This document shows, one piece after another, positions 28,976 through 36,768 of a stretch of 64,000 nucleotides of DNA; the first letter of the stretch is position 1, and each line of letters starts with the position of its first letter. The notes under the pieces are model-generated. The model ran no database searches. It had not been told where the DNA came from and worked only from the letters and a program-made list of their open reading frames with translations. A program made the position numbers and the translations under genes. This DNA is from Clostridium sp. AF15-31 (GTDB lineage: Bacteria; Bacillota; Clostridia; Lachnospirales; Lachnospiraceae), in contig NZ_QTXL01000001.1 of NCBI RefSeq assembly GCF_003461625.1, forward strand, positions 434,001 through 498,000. Direction: 5' to 3'.

Positions 28976-29920
28976 ATGAATAAAGAAAAGTTTCGATTTA
29001 TACAGCAGAAGCGGTCAATCTTAAGATCGTTGAATAAACAGGAACATTCTGACATAACACAAGCCGGCATAGGAGATGACTATAGCCGGCTTGTGTTGTT
29101 GGATAGTGAGCTTGCAGTAACGGAAGGACTCTGCCTTGCAAATGCACTGGGTACGGTGACTTCGGATGTTATCAAACAATATAATAAATTACGGCTTGGC
29201 GGGTATCAGCCATTTGCACTTACAGATACGGTCATGATGCCGGAAAATGATGAGAAGCGTATGAAAAAAATTCTGCGGGAGCTTTCTGATCTTGCGAAGG
29301 AGCTTCACATGGATGTTGTGTATGGAGATACCGCGATCAGCGGGATATTCAAGGAGCCTGCGGTAACTGTAACGATGTATGGACGAAAGATATCGCAGGG
29401 CGAGAAAAATGCAAAGATCAAGCCGGATATGGATATCGTTATGTGCGGACAGACCGGCATCCTCGGAACCCTGCTTCGGGTAAGGGAAAGAAAAGAAGAG
29501 CTTCTGACCAGATATTCTGAGGAATATCTTCGCACAGCAGAGCAATTTGACCGGTTATTACTTATGAAGGATCAGGGAGATATTGCGATGGCATGTGGCA
29601 GTATATATGCACGCCACATCTCAACAGAAGGAGTATATGGCGCATTATGGGAACTGGCAGAGGCTGGAAATGTCGGGCTTCGGATCAGCCATGACCATAT
29701 ACCGATCATGCAGGAAACCATTGAGATCTGTGAATTTACCGGGGATGATCCATACCGGATCGATGGATGCGGAGCGGCATTATTTGTCACGGCAGATGGT
29801 GGATTGTTAAGCGATCGTCTATATGAAGCCGGATTTGAAGCTGCTGTGATCGGCAGAACAACAACCGGACATGACCGCGTGATCATCCACGATGGAGAGG
29901 AAAGCTTTTTGACACCATAG
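28976..29920 (+). CDS. AIR synthase-related protein (HypE/PurM-like C-terminal domain)
   Basis: 314 residues. The N-terminal half has a weak AIRS_N-like segment (GIGDDYSRLVLLDSELAVTEG); the C-terminal half resembles AIRS_C (YGDTAISG..., GSIYARHISTEGVYGALWELAEAGNVGLRI, GCGAALFVTADGG). Such proteins bind ATP and make acyl- or phosphate-activated intermediates in HypE, ThiL and SelD. No hydrogenase-maturation genes are adjacent, so it is not assigned as HypE. Confidence 0.7.
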   Translation: MNKEKFRFIQQKRSILRSLNKQEHSDITQAGIGDDYSRLVLLDSELAVTEGLCLANALGTVTSDVIKQYNKLRLGGYQPFALTDTVMMPENDEKRMKKILRELSDLAKELHMDVVYGDTAISGIFKEPAVTVTMYGRKISQGEKNAKIKPDMDIVMCGQTGILGTLLRVRERKEELLTRYSEEYLRTAEQFDRLLLMKDQGDIAMACGSIYARHISTEGVYGALWELAEAGNVGLRISHDHIPIMQETIEICEFTGDDPYRIDGCGAALFVTADGGLLSDRLYEAGFEAAVIGRTTTGHDRVIIHDGEESFLTP

Positions 29921-29938
29921 TTTAGTTCACAATATATT
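29909..29938 (+). promoter_or_regulatory. promoter of the two-gene AlbA_2 unit
   Basis: Consensus TTGACA and TATATT separated by 18 bases. The -35 lies inside the end of the preceding gene, and transcription would start just before the palindrome at 29948. Confidence 0.55.
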
Positions 29939-29947
29939 TAGGACTAG

Positions 29948-29964
29948 CCATATAGCCTATATGG
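29948..29964. promoter_or_regulatory. palindromic operator-like site
   Basis: Perfect CCATATAG-C-CTATATGG (8-bp arms, one centre base), about 10 bases downstream of the promoter's -10 and 22 bases before the ATG at 29987. The position suits an autorepressor. Confidence 0.5.
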
Positions 29965-29986
29965 GGATATAAAGGAGAAATATAGT

Positions 29987-30751
29987 ATGGGTAATATTAT
30001 TCAAAAAGAGCTTAGAATTGCAAAGACAAAAATGTTTGAAGAGGTTACTTATAATAACAAAAAACTTGTTAAATTAACAACGGATAATGTCGCTATTGTA
30101 GAGGCTATGATACGTAATGATTCTGCCTATATAAAATCAACAGATATATCGGCGGGACCTAAATTTGATAGAAAGAATCAACTTGTATATGGTGGCTCAT
30201 CAGCATACTGGATGACCATGTTGAAAAGTGTTCTAATTAAAAATAAAGAAGTAAATTATACTTATGAGGAATTAATAAAAGGTGCAGTTGAGGCTGTAGA
30301 TAGAGAAAACAGTACACATTTGAATGCTGATAAATGTGGAAGAACAGAAATAGTAAGGCGTATTTGCGCATTTGATTGTTCAGAACTGATTGAATGTTTG
30401 AGAAATCCGGAATATGAAGATATGAAGTTAGTTCATGAAATTGCAAGAGTAACATCTGCCAAGTTTAGGGCAAGAACAAATTTGTCCTTTGCGAGTAAAT
30501 TTTGTCATTACGCATGCTTTTATTTATTTGAAAATACAGAATATCAGGATAATTATTCAATATATGATAATATTTTAAGAACAGTTTTACCAATGTATTT
30601 GGTTTATTTTAATATTACTGAGCGGTATGATCTCCGTGATTATAAGCAGTATAGAAATGCTGTTGATATGATTAGGAATGCAGCAGATGAAAAAATTAGT
30701 AGAAATGGTTTTGACCACTTGTTGTGGTATTATCATAAGGGAAGAATGTGA
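29987..30751 (+). CDS. unknown protein paired with an AlbA_2/ATP-binding protein
   Basis: 254 residues, soluble, no signal peptide or membrane helix. Mostly helical with aromatic-rich segments (SSAYWMTMLK, FCHYACFYLFENTEYQ, FDHLLWYYHKG). I do not recognise the family. AAAGGAG precedes the ATG. It is AT-rich and lies in a two-gene unit that interrupts otherwise housekeeping genes, with its own promoter and palindrome. A defence, toxin or regulatory role with its partner is possible but unproven. Confidence 0.65.
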   Translation: MGNIIQKELRIAKTKMFEEVTYNNKKLVKLTTDNVAIVEAMIRNDSAYIKSTDISAGPKFDRKNQLVYGGSSAYWMTMLKSVLIKNKEVNYTYEELIKGAVEAVDRENSTHLNADKCGRTEIVRRICAFDCSELIECLRNPEYEDMKLVHEIARVTSAKFRARTNLSFASKFCHYACFYLFENTEYQDNYSIYDNILRTVLPMYLVYFNITERYDLRDYKQYRNAVDMIRNAADEKISRNGFDHLLWYYHKGRM

Positions 30752-30779
30752 AAATTTGTAATAGGGGGTTAAAGGTGAA

Positions 30780-32492
30780 ATGGCTTTTTTTCATTATGAG
30801 AAGAATGTTAAAGATATTGAATACTATGAAATACTTGAGAACTTGATGGAACGTTGGGAGTATGAAACAGTTGAATTTAAAGAAGCAAAAAGTAATTATG
30901 ATACGGATAAAATAGGAAGATATTTTTCAGCATTAAGTAATGAGGCTAATCTGAAGCAGCAACAGTACGGATGGCTAATTTTTGGTGTAAGTGAACGAGA
31001 TAAGATAAAACATGTTGTTGGAACTGCATACAAGCAGGGAGAACAGAGTCTTCTTGAAAAATTTAAGTATGAGATATCAAGAGATATTACAAATGGAATG
31101 ACTTTTTATGAAATTAAAGAGATATTTCCTATTGTAAATGGTAAAAGATTAAGGGTGTTAATGTTTAAAGTTCCAGCCGCAGCAACGGGTATTCCTACAG
31201 ATTGGCGTACCAATTATTATGAGCGTTCGGGTGAGAGTCTTGTTCCATTAAAACAATATAAGATTGATGCAATTCGATCACAGGAAAGAAAAGACTGGTC
31301 AAAACAGGTGATTGAAGTAGCCACTATTGATAATTTAGATAAAACGGCTATTAATTTGGCTAGAGAAAAGTATAAAGAGAAAATGAATCAGGAACACATA
31401 TCAAAAGAAGTCGATGAAATGACAGATGAAGAGTTCTTGACGAAAGTAAAGTTATTGATTGGTGGTAAGGTTACGAATGCTGGCATGTTGTTACTTGGGT
31501 CAGCAGATTATGATTATTTAATGACATCTGCTCCAAGTATTATGTGGAGATTATATGGTGCGGATGGAAGTGATAAGGATTATGAAATATTTAAGATACC
31601 ATTTATAAATGTTGTAGATAAGGTGTTTTCGAAGGTGCGTAATCTTACATACAGATATATGCCGAATCAATTGACCCTTTTTCCTATGGAAACGGAACAA
31701 TATAACAGTTGGCTTATTCGAGAGTTGTTAAATAATTGTATTGCACACACAAATTATCAACTTGGTGGGAGAATATATGTAAATGAATTTGAGGATAAAA
31801 TTAAATTTACAAACCCTGGAGATTTTATTCCGCAAAAGATTGAAAATGTATTGGAAGTGAGCTATAATCCACCATTTTACAGAAATCAGTTATTAGCTGA
31901 ATCGATGGTTGTGTTTCATATGATTGATACTGCAACTTTAGGTATCAGAAGAGCATTTAATATTCAAAAAGCGAAATATTTTCCTATGCCAGATTATAAT
32001 ATTTCATCAGGAACTCAGGTTGAGGTTACTGTTTATGGAAAAATATTAGATGATAATTACATGCATATATTATATGATCATCAGGACCTGGATTTACAGA
32101 CGGTATTTCTTTTGGATCGAGTTCAGAAGGGACTTTCACTTGATAAAGCGGATGTAGATAAATTAAGAGCTGCAAAATTGGTTGAGGGAAGAATTACAAG
32201 TTTGTTTTTATCAGCGTCAGCATCAAAAAGTATGGATGATAGTGCAGGCTATATCAAGAATAAAGGATTTAATGACAAATATTATAAAGATTTGATTGTT
32301 GAGTATTTGAAAAAATATCATAAGGCAAAACGTAGAGATATTAAGTTATTATTGTGGGAAAAATTACCGGATTCTTTGTCTGATAAACAGAAGGAAAATA
32401 AGATTCATAATATTCTAACAGCAATGAAAAAGAGCAATATTATACAATTAGATTCGGATAATCAGCAAATATCTAATTGGATACTTAAGTAG
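30780..32492 (+). CDS. AlbA_2/Schlafen-type DNA-binding and ATP-binding protein
   Basis: 570 residues. N-terminal AlbA_2 (Schlafen AAA_4-like) domain about 25-160 with ETVEFKEAKSNY and the G-rich YGWLIFGVSE strand. A HATPase_c_4-like region spans about 310-400 (IRELLNNCIAHTNYQLGGRIYV..), followed by a helical or winged-helix C-terminus. Proteins of this class are annotated as transcriptional regulators and recur in defence or toxin neighbourhoods. It follows the 254-residue protein by 28 bases. AT-rich, possibly acquired. Confidence 0.78.
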   Translation: MAFFHYEKNVKDIEYYEILENLMERWEYETVEFKEAKSNYDTDKIGRYFSALSNEANLKQQQYGWLIFGVSERDKIKHVVGTAYKQGEQSLLEKFKYEISRDITNGMTFYEIKEIFPIVNGKRLRVLMFKVPAAATGIPTDWRTNYYERSGESLVPLKQYKIDAIRSQERKDWSKQVIEVATIDNLDKTAINLAREKYKEKMNQEHISKEVDEMTDEEFLTKVKLLIGGKVTNAGMLLLGSADYDYLMTSAPSIMWRLYGADGSDKDYEIFKIPFINVVDKVFSKVRNLTYRYMPNQLTLFPMETEQYNSWLIRELLNNCIAHTNYQLGGRIYVNEFEDKIKFTNPGDFIPQKIENVLEVSYNPPFYRNQLLAESMVVFHMIDTATLGIRRAFNIQKAKYFPMPDYNISSGTQVEVTVYGKILDDNYMHILYDHQDLDLQTVFLLDRVQKGLSLDKADVDKLRAAKLVEGRITSLFLSASASKSMDDSAGYIKNKGFNDKYYKDLIVEYLKKYHKAKRRDIKLLLWEKLPDSLSDKQKENKIHNILTAMKKSNIIQLDSDNQQISNWILK

Positions 32493-32497
32493 GGCTT

Positions 32498-32519
32498 GGT
32501 TAAAATCCTGATTTTAACC
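32498..32519. terminator. palindrome after the AlbA_2 gene
   Basis: GGTTAAAATC-CT-GATTTTAACC, 10-bp arms and a 2-base centre, 5 bases after the stop. No T run follows, so it could be an operator rather than a terminator. Confidence 0.4.
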
Positions 32520-32555
32520 CAAATAATTTGTTTGATAATTAGTGTTGTCGAGACA

Positions 32556-32588
32556 ATTTAACCGAGATTTAACCGAGATTTAACCGAG
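32556..32588 (+). repeat. three tandem 11-bp repeats (ATTTAACCGAG)
   Basis: Three perfect head-to-tail copies between the AlbA_2 gene and trmL. The TTTAACC core recurs in the palindrome at 32498 and as GGTTAA near 32624, so a protein-binding cluster is possible. Confidence 0.85.
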
Positions 32589-32681
32589 ATATTTTTAAAA
32601 TTGTAAAAATGAAGGATATAAGCTTGGTTAAGAAGTGAGCGATGCTTACGAATATACAGCTATATAAAAAAGGAGAAAAAC

Positions 32682-33173
32682 ATGTTAAATATCGTACTTC
32701 ATGAGCCGGAGATGCCGGCAAATACAGGAAATATAGGACGTACCTGTGTGGCAGCAGGTGCAAGACTTCATTTGATCGAGCCTCTGGGCTTTCAGATCAA
32801 CGAGAAGCAGTTAAAGCGTGCGGGTTTGGATTATTGGGACAAATTAGATGTAACGATCTATGATGATTTCAATGATTTCCTTGAAAAGAATCCAGGCGCA
32901 AAGATCTATATGGCAACGACCAAATCCAAACAGAAATATACAGATGTAAACTATGAGGAAGATGCCTATATCATGTTCGGAAAAGAGAGCGCGGGAATCC
33001 CGGAGGAAATTCTGTTAGACTATAAGGAAACAGCAGTCAGGATTCCAATGTTCCCGGAGATCCGTTCCCTGAATCTGGCAAATTCTGTAGCAATCGTGTT
33101 ATATGAGGCACTCAGACAGCAGGGCTTCCCGGAGCTTGAGGCGAAGGGACAGCTTCACCATTATGAGTGGTAA
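32682..33173 (+). CDS. trmL: tRNA (cytidine/uridine(34)-2'-O)-methyltransferase
   Basis: 163-residue SPOUT methyltransferase. Motif 1 PANTGNIGRTC, FGKESAGIP, and the C-terminal trefoil-knot segment RSLNLANSVAIVLYEALRQ are present. Modifies the wobble base of tRNA-Leu isoacceptors in the family. AAAGGAG precedes the ATG. Confidence 0.94.
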   Translation: MLNIVLHEPEMPANTGNIGRTCVAAGARLHLIEPLGFQINEKQLKRAGLDYWDKLDVTIYDDFNDFLEKNPGAKIYMATTKSKQKYTDVNYEEDAYIMFGKESAGIPEEILLDYKETAVRIPMFPEIRSLNLANSVAIVLYEALRQQGFPELEAKGQLHHYEW

Positions 33174-33185
33174 AAAGGAGTATTT

Positions 33186-34262
33186 ATGAGTACATACATG
33201 GTAGATGGAAAGAAAATGATGAATATCTGTATCCTTGAGGTTCTTCGGAAATACACGGATTCCGAACATACAATGGATCAGAAGGATATCATAAAGAAAC
33301 TGGAAACCGAATATGGAATGAAGGTTGACCGGAAATCTGTCAAGAGCAATCTGATGAATCTGGTGGATTTTGGTTATAATCTGGAATGTACGGAGATTGA
33401 ACGTGAAAATAAAAATGGAGAGACCGAGATCCTGACAAAGGACTGGTATTACAATCATGAATTTGATGATGCTGAGCTTAGAATGTTGATCGACAGTATT
33501 TTATTTTCAAAGACGATACCGAGAAATCAGGCACAGGAGCTGATTGAGAAGATCAAGGGGCTTTCGAATGTGTATTTCAGTGCGAAGGTACAGCATGTGT
33601 GCAATCTGCCGGGGTTATCACATACCGATAACCGTCAGACCATGTTAAATGTTGAGATGATCGATGATGCGATCAGTGAGGGCAAGAAGGTTGCATTTCT
33701 CTATAACACCTATGGTATCGATAAACAGCTTCATCCAAGAAAGGATACGAAGTATATCGTAAATCCATATCAGATGGTTGCAAATGAAGGCAAATATTAT
33801 CTGATCTGCAATTATGATAAATATGACAATCTGTCGAATTACCGGATCGATCGTATGACGGAGATTGAGATATTAGATGAAAAGGTCAAGGATAAAAGTC
33901 TGGTAAAAGGGATGGAGCATGGACTGAATCTGCCACAGCATATGGCGGAACATCTCTACATGTTCAGTGATCCCGCAGCTACGATTGTATTAAAGGTTCA
34001 GAAAGGGAATATGGGTGATATTGTAGACTGGTTTGATAAGAACTTTGAAGTGTTGTCACCAAAATTTGTTCAGAACAATTATCCAGATAACTTTAATCCT
34101 GAGACAGATGCCAATAAGGCGTTTATCCGTGTGACCTGTAGCCAGAATGCCATGTTCCACTGGGCGATGCAGTACGGAACCAGCGTGGAAGTCATAGAGC
34201 CTGCAGATCTCCGCGAGCGTATCCGTGATGCTGTAAATGAGATGGCAGAGAGATATAAATAA
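33186..34262 (+). CDS. WYL-domain transcriptional regulator
   Basis: 358 residues. An N-terminal winged-helix-like region (about 10-75), a linker with FDDAELRMLIDSILFS, and a WYL domain (about 155-240: KKVAFLYNTYGIDKQLHP, YQMVANEGKYYLICNYDKYDNLSNYRIDRM) thought to bind nucleic-acid-derived ligands, then a C-terminal WCX-like extension. 12 bases after trmL, probably in one operon. Confidence 0.88.
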   Translation: MSTYMVDGKKMMNICILEVLRKYTDSEHTMDQKDIIKKLETEYGMKVDRKSVKSNLMNLVDFGYNLECTEIERENKNGETEILTKDWYYNHEFDDAELRMLIDSILFSKTIPRNQAQELIEKIKGLSNVYFSAKVQHVCNLPGLSHTDNRQTMLNVEMIDDAISEGKKVAFLYNTYGIDKQLHPRKDTKYIVNPYQMVANEGKYYLICNYDKYDNLSNYRIDRMTEIEILDEKVKDKSLVKGMEHGLNLPQHMAEHLYMFSDPAATIVLKVQKGNMGDIVDWFDKNFEVLSPKFVQNNYPDNFNPETDANKAFIRVTCSQNAMFHWAMQYGTSVEVIEPADLRERIRDAVNEMAERYK

Positions 34263-34303
34263 TGCCTCCTATTAATGGAGACATTATGAGTAAGACATAA
34301 AAT

Positions 34304-34519
34304 AAAGTCCCACCCGCTCTTGCCACTATGCTGGGTAGGAATTGAAACATCAGTGAAACTTTCGTTATGAGGTTTGCACTAGCTGTCAGCATCAAGCCCT
34401 TGTTTGAGCCTTATAAGGCGAGTTTGGGCGACTGCTGACAAATCAGCGTGCGAACCGAATAGAAAGTGTAGCGAGTTTCAACTCCTACCCAGCATAGTGG
34501 CAAGAGCGGGTGGGGCTTT
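34304..34519. repeat. structured 216-nt element, copy 1
   Basis: A core of about 133 bases (34346-34478) is roughly 95% identical to the core at 41567-41699. It is enclosed by about 40-bp complementary arms (AAAGTCCCACCCGCTC.. with ..GAGCGGGTGGGGCTTT) whose sequence is unrelated to that of copy 2. Within the core, GGTTTGCAC/GTGCGAACC, GTCAGCA/TGCTGAC, GCCC/GGGC and GCCT/AGGC nest into one rod. It lies between the stop codons of the WYL gene (+) and the histidine kinase gene (-). Confidence 0.85.
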
Positions 34520-34521
34520 GG

Positions 34522-36024
34522 TTAGTTCTTCTTAATACGGAACTTTCCGTTGGAGATATATTGTGTAGCTTCTTCTTTTTTCACATGCACGGCTTTGATC
34601 GGAACTTGCATTTCCTTCTGCATAGGGAGGGAGAAAATGAATTCACTTCCTTCGCCGACCTTACTGTTGAGGGTGATATTCTCACCATGCGCCTTGATGA
34701 TCTCTTTTGTGATGGCAAGTCCGAGACCGGTTCCGGTCTTATCCTTTCCGCGGCTTGGATCCGTTTTATAGAAACGGTCAAATACTTTCTTGATCGATTC
34801 CGGTGGAATTCCGACACCTTCATCCTTGACACTGACAAAGATCTTATCGGATTTTTCTGTGACCTGAACTGTAATCTGTCTGCCTTCTGGGGTGAATTTG
34901 ATCGCATTGTCAACCAGATTGTAGATAACCTGCTGGATTCTTGTACGATCTGCGTAGACAATGGTATTGTCGGTATGGAAGATTGCATGCAGATAAATGC
35001 CTTTGTCCTGACAACGACCTTCAAAGGTGTTGATCGTAGGAAGGATAATGCTCTTGATATCAAAATTCGACTTATCAAGCTGAAGGTCAAAGGAGTCGAA
35101 GTTGTTTAGTTCCAGAAGTCCCTGTGTCAGCTTGGTCAGACGTTTTGTCTCATTTAATACGATCTGTAGATATTTCTCATGCTTATCCGGTGGAATTGTT
35201 CCATCGATCATGGCTTCGATATATCCCTTGATCGAGGTCAGAGGAGAACGGAAGTCGTGGGATATATTGGAAATGAAAGACTTTCGGTATTCATTGGAAC
35301 GACTCAGCTCGTCTGCCATTTCCTCCATATATCGTGCCAGTTCACCAAATTCATTATCGGTATGAACATCAATTCGCGCATTGAAATTTCCGGTGGCATA
35401 TTGCTTGGAGGTTGCAATGATTTCACGGATTGGTTTTAATGTACTGTTCGTGATCAGCATTAAGGCGATCAGAGACAACACCACAATGACCAGAAATGGC
35501 ATATAGGTGGATGCAAATGTTTTCTGCGCAATATCCTTGATAAACTGCAGTGACAAGTGAATGGACAGCAGTCCTGCATAGGATTTATCCTGATAAACAG
35601 GGGTGCTGAGGCTTAAGGTTTTTGCTGAAAAGCAGCCATTCAGTGTACCGGTTTTTACTGTCTGGGAATATATATCCGTCCGGTCATAAAAATCAGTGAT
35701 CATCATATCTTTTGCAGCAGGACTTTCACTGTTTGAACAGTATATGATCTCACCATTTGCAGTAGAAAGCCAGATCTCTGCGTCCATATCAGCCGCATGT
35801 TCATCCAGTTTCTGATAAAACGTATCCTTATCGATCAGACCGTTCATATAATCCGTTACGGTGGTGCTGATGATAAGCTTGGATTCTGTTTTCAGATTTT
35901 GTTCTGTGTTGCTTAGCAGCTTTGACTGTGTCATATTGACGGTATACAGAGCAAGTACACTGAAGATTACAATGACCAGCAGGACAAAGCCGACAACAAT
36001 CTTATCAAAAATCGTTTTTTTCAT
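34522..36024 (-). CDS. sensor histidine kinase (PhoR/ResE-like)
   Basis: 500 residues: membrane helix 1 (about 9-29), extracytoplasmic sensor (30-172), helix 2 (174-193), HAMP (about 194-245), HisKA with phosphoacceptor H256 in ISNISHDFRSPLTS, and a HATPase with NLVDNAIKF, DEGVGIP and GTGLGLAI. The extra tail beyond the usual end (about 30 residues) is basic. It is the partner of the response regulator 2 bases upstream. The signal is unknown. Confidence 0.93.
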   Translation of the reverse strand: MKKTIFDKIVVGFVLLVIVIFSVLALYTVNMTQSKLLSNTEQNLKTESKLIISTTVTDYMNGLIDKDTFYQKLDEHAADMDAEIWLSTANGEIIYCSNSESPAAKDMMITDFYDRTDIYSQTVKTGTLNGCFSAKTLSLSTPVYQDKSYAGLLSIHLSLQFIKDIAQKTFASTYMPFLVIVVLSLIALMLITNSTLKPIREIIATSKQYATGNFNARIDVHTDNEFGELARYMEEMADELSRSNEYRKSFISNISHDFRSPLTSIKGYIEAMIDGTIPPDKHEKYLQIVLNETKRLTKLTQGLLELNNFDSFDLQLDKSNFDIKSIILPTINTFEGRCQDKGIYLHAIFHTDNTIVYADRTRIQQVIYNLVDNAIKFTPEGRQITVQVTEKSDKIFVSVKDEGVGIPPESIKKVFDRFYKTDPSRGKDKTGTGLGLAITKEIIKAHGENITLNSKVGEGSEFIFSLPMQKEMQVPIKAVHVKKEEATQYISNGKFRIKKN

Positions 36025-36026
36025 GG

Positions 36027-36743
36027 TTATTTAACCTCAAATTTGTAACCGATTCCCCATACTGTAAAAATGGACCAGTTATATTTATCGGTCAGTTTTT
36101 CACGCAGACGTTTGATGTGTACATCAACGGTACGGGTGTCACCGACATATTCGTAGCCCCATAATTTGTCCAGAAGTTGTTCTCTGGTAAATACCTGATT
36201 TGGACGGCTTGCAAGGAAATATAGCAGTTCCAGTTCTTTTGGCGGCATTTCCAGATTTTTGCCCTCTAATGTAACGGTATAATTTGAAATATTAACGACC
36301 AGATTATCATACTCAACATAGGTGCCGATATGATCGGCGTTTGTCGGATTATAGTTCTGGGAATTATCCGTCCGTGAGTTGCAGCGACGAAGCAATGCAC
36401 CGACACGGGCAACCAGTTCGTTGGAATCGAAAGGTTTTACGATGTAATCATCGGCGCCGATCTTAAGTCCGAGCACCTTGTCAAATACCTCGCCTTTTGC
36501 GGATAACATGATGATCGGTACATTTGACTGCTTTCTGATCTCGGTACATACCTGATAGCCGTCCATGCCCGGGAGCATAACATCTAAGAGGATGAGATTT
36601 GGCATAAATTCGACAAATGCCTCCAGGGCAGAAGCTCCATCTGTGGCAATCTGTGTTTCATAACATTCTTTATTCAGATAAAGGGAGATCAGTTCGGCGA
36701 TGTTTTCGTCATCGTCAACGATCAATATTTTTTCTTTGTCCAT
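36027..36743 (-). CDS. OmpR/PhoB-family response regulator
   Basis: 238 residues: receiver with acidic residues 10-12, D54 in LLDVMLPGMDG and K in DDYIVKPFD, then a winged-helix domain (YVGDTRTVDVHIKRLREKL). AAGGAGAA precedes the ATG. Sits between mutS2 and its kinase and is probably co-transcribed with both. Confidence 0.94.
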   Translation of the reverse strand: MDKEKILIVDDDENIAELISLYLNKECYETQIATDGASALEAFVEFMPNLILLDVMLPGMDGYQVCTEIRKQSNVPIIMLSAKGEVFDKVLGLKIGADDYIVKPFDSNELVARVGALLRRCNSRTDNSQNYNPTNADHIGTYVEYDNLVVNISNYTVTLEGKNLEMPPKELELLYFLASRPNQVFTREQLLDKLWGYEYVGDTRTVDVHIKRLREKLTDKYNWSIFTVWGIGYKFEVK

Positions 36744-36768
36744 ATAGTTCTCCTTGTTGATATATATT

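Noticed and set aside
28976..29920. HypE hydrogenase maturation protein
   Set aside because: The C-terminal Cys-tail of HypE and neighbouring hyp genes are absent, and the hydrogenase here is [FeFe], which does not use HypE.
32556..32588. CRISPR or plasmid iteron origin
   Set aside because: Only three 11-bp copies, no spacers, no Rep or Cas gene nearby.
34304..34519. Retron msr-msd or HEARO-type RNA
   Set aside because: No reverse transcriptase or HNH gene adjoins either copy, and I could not match defining motifs, so it is left unnamed.
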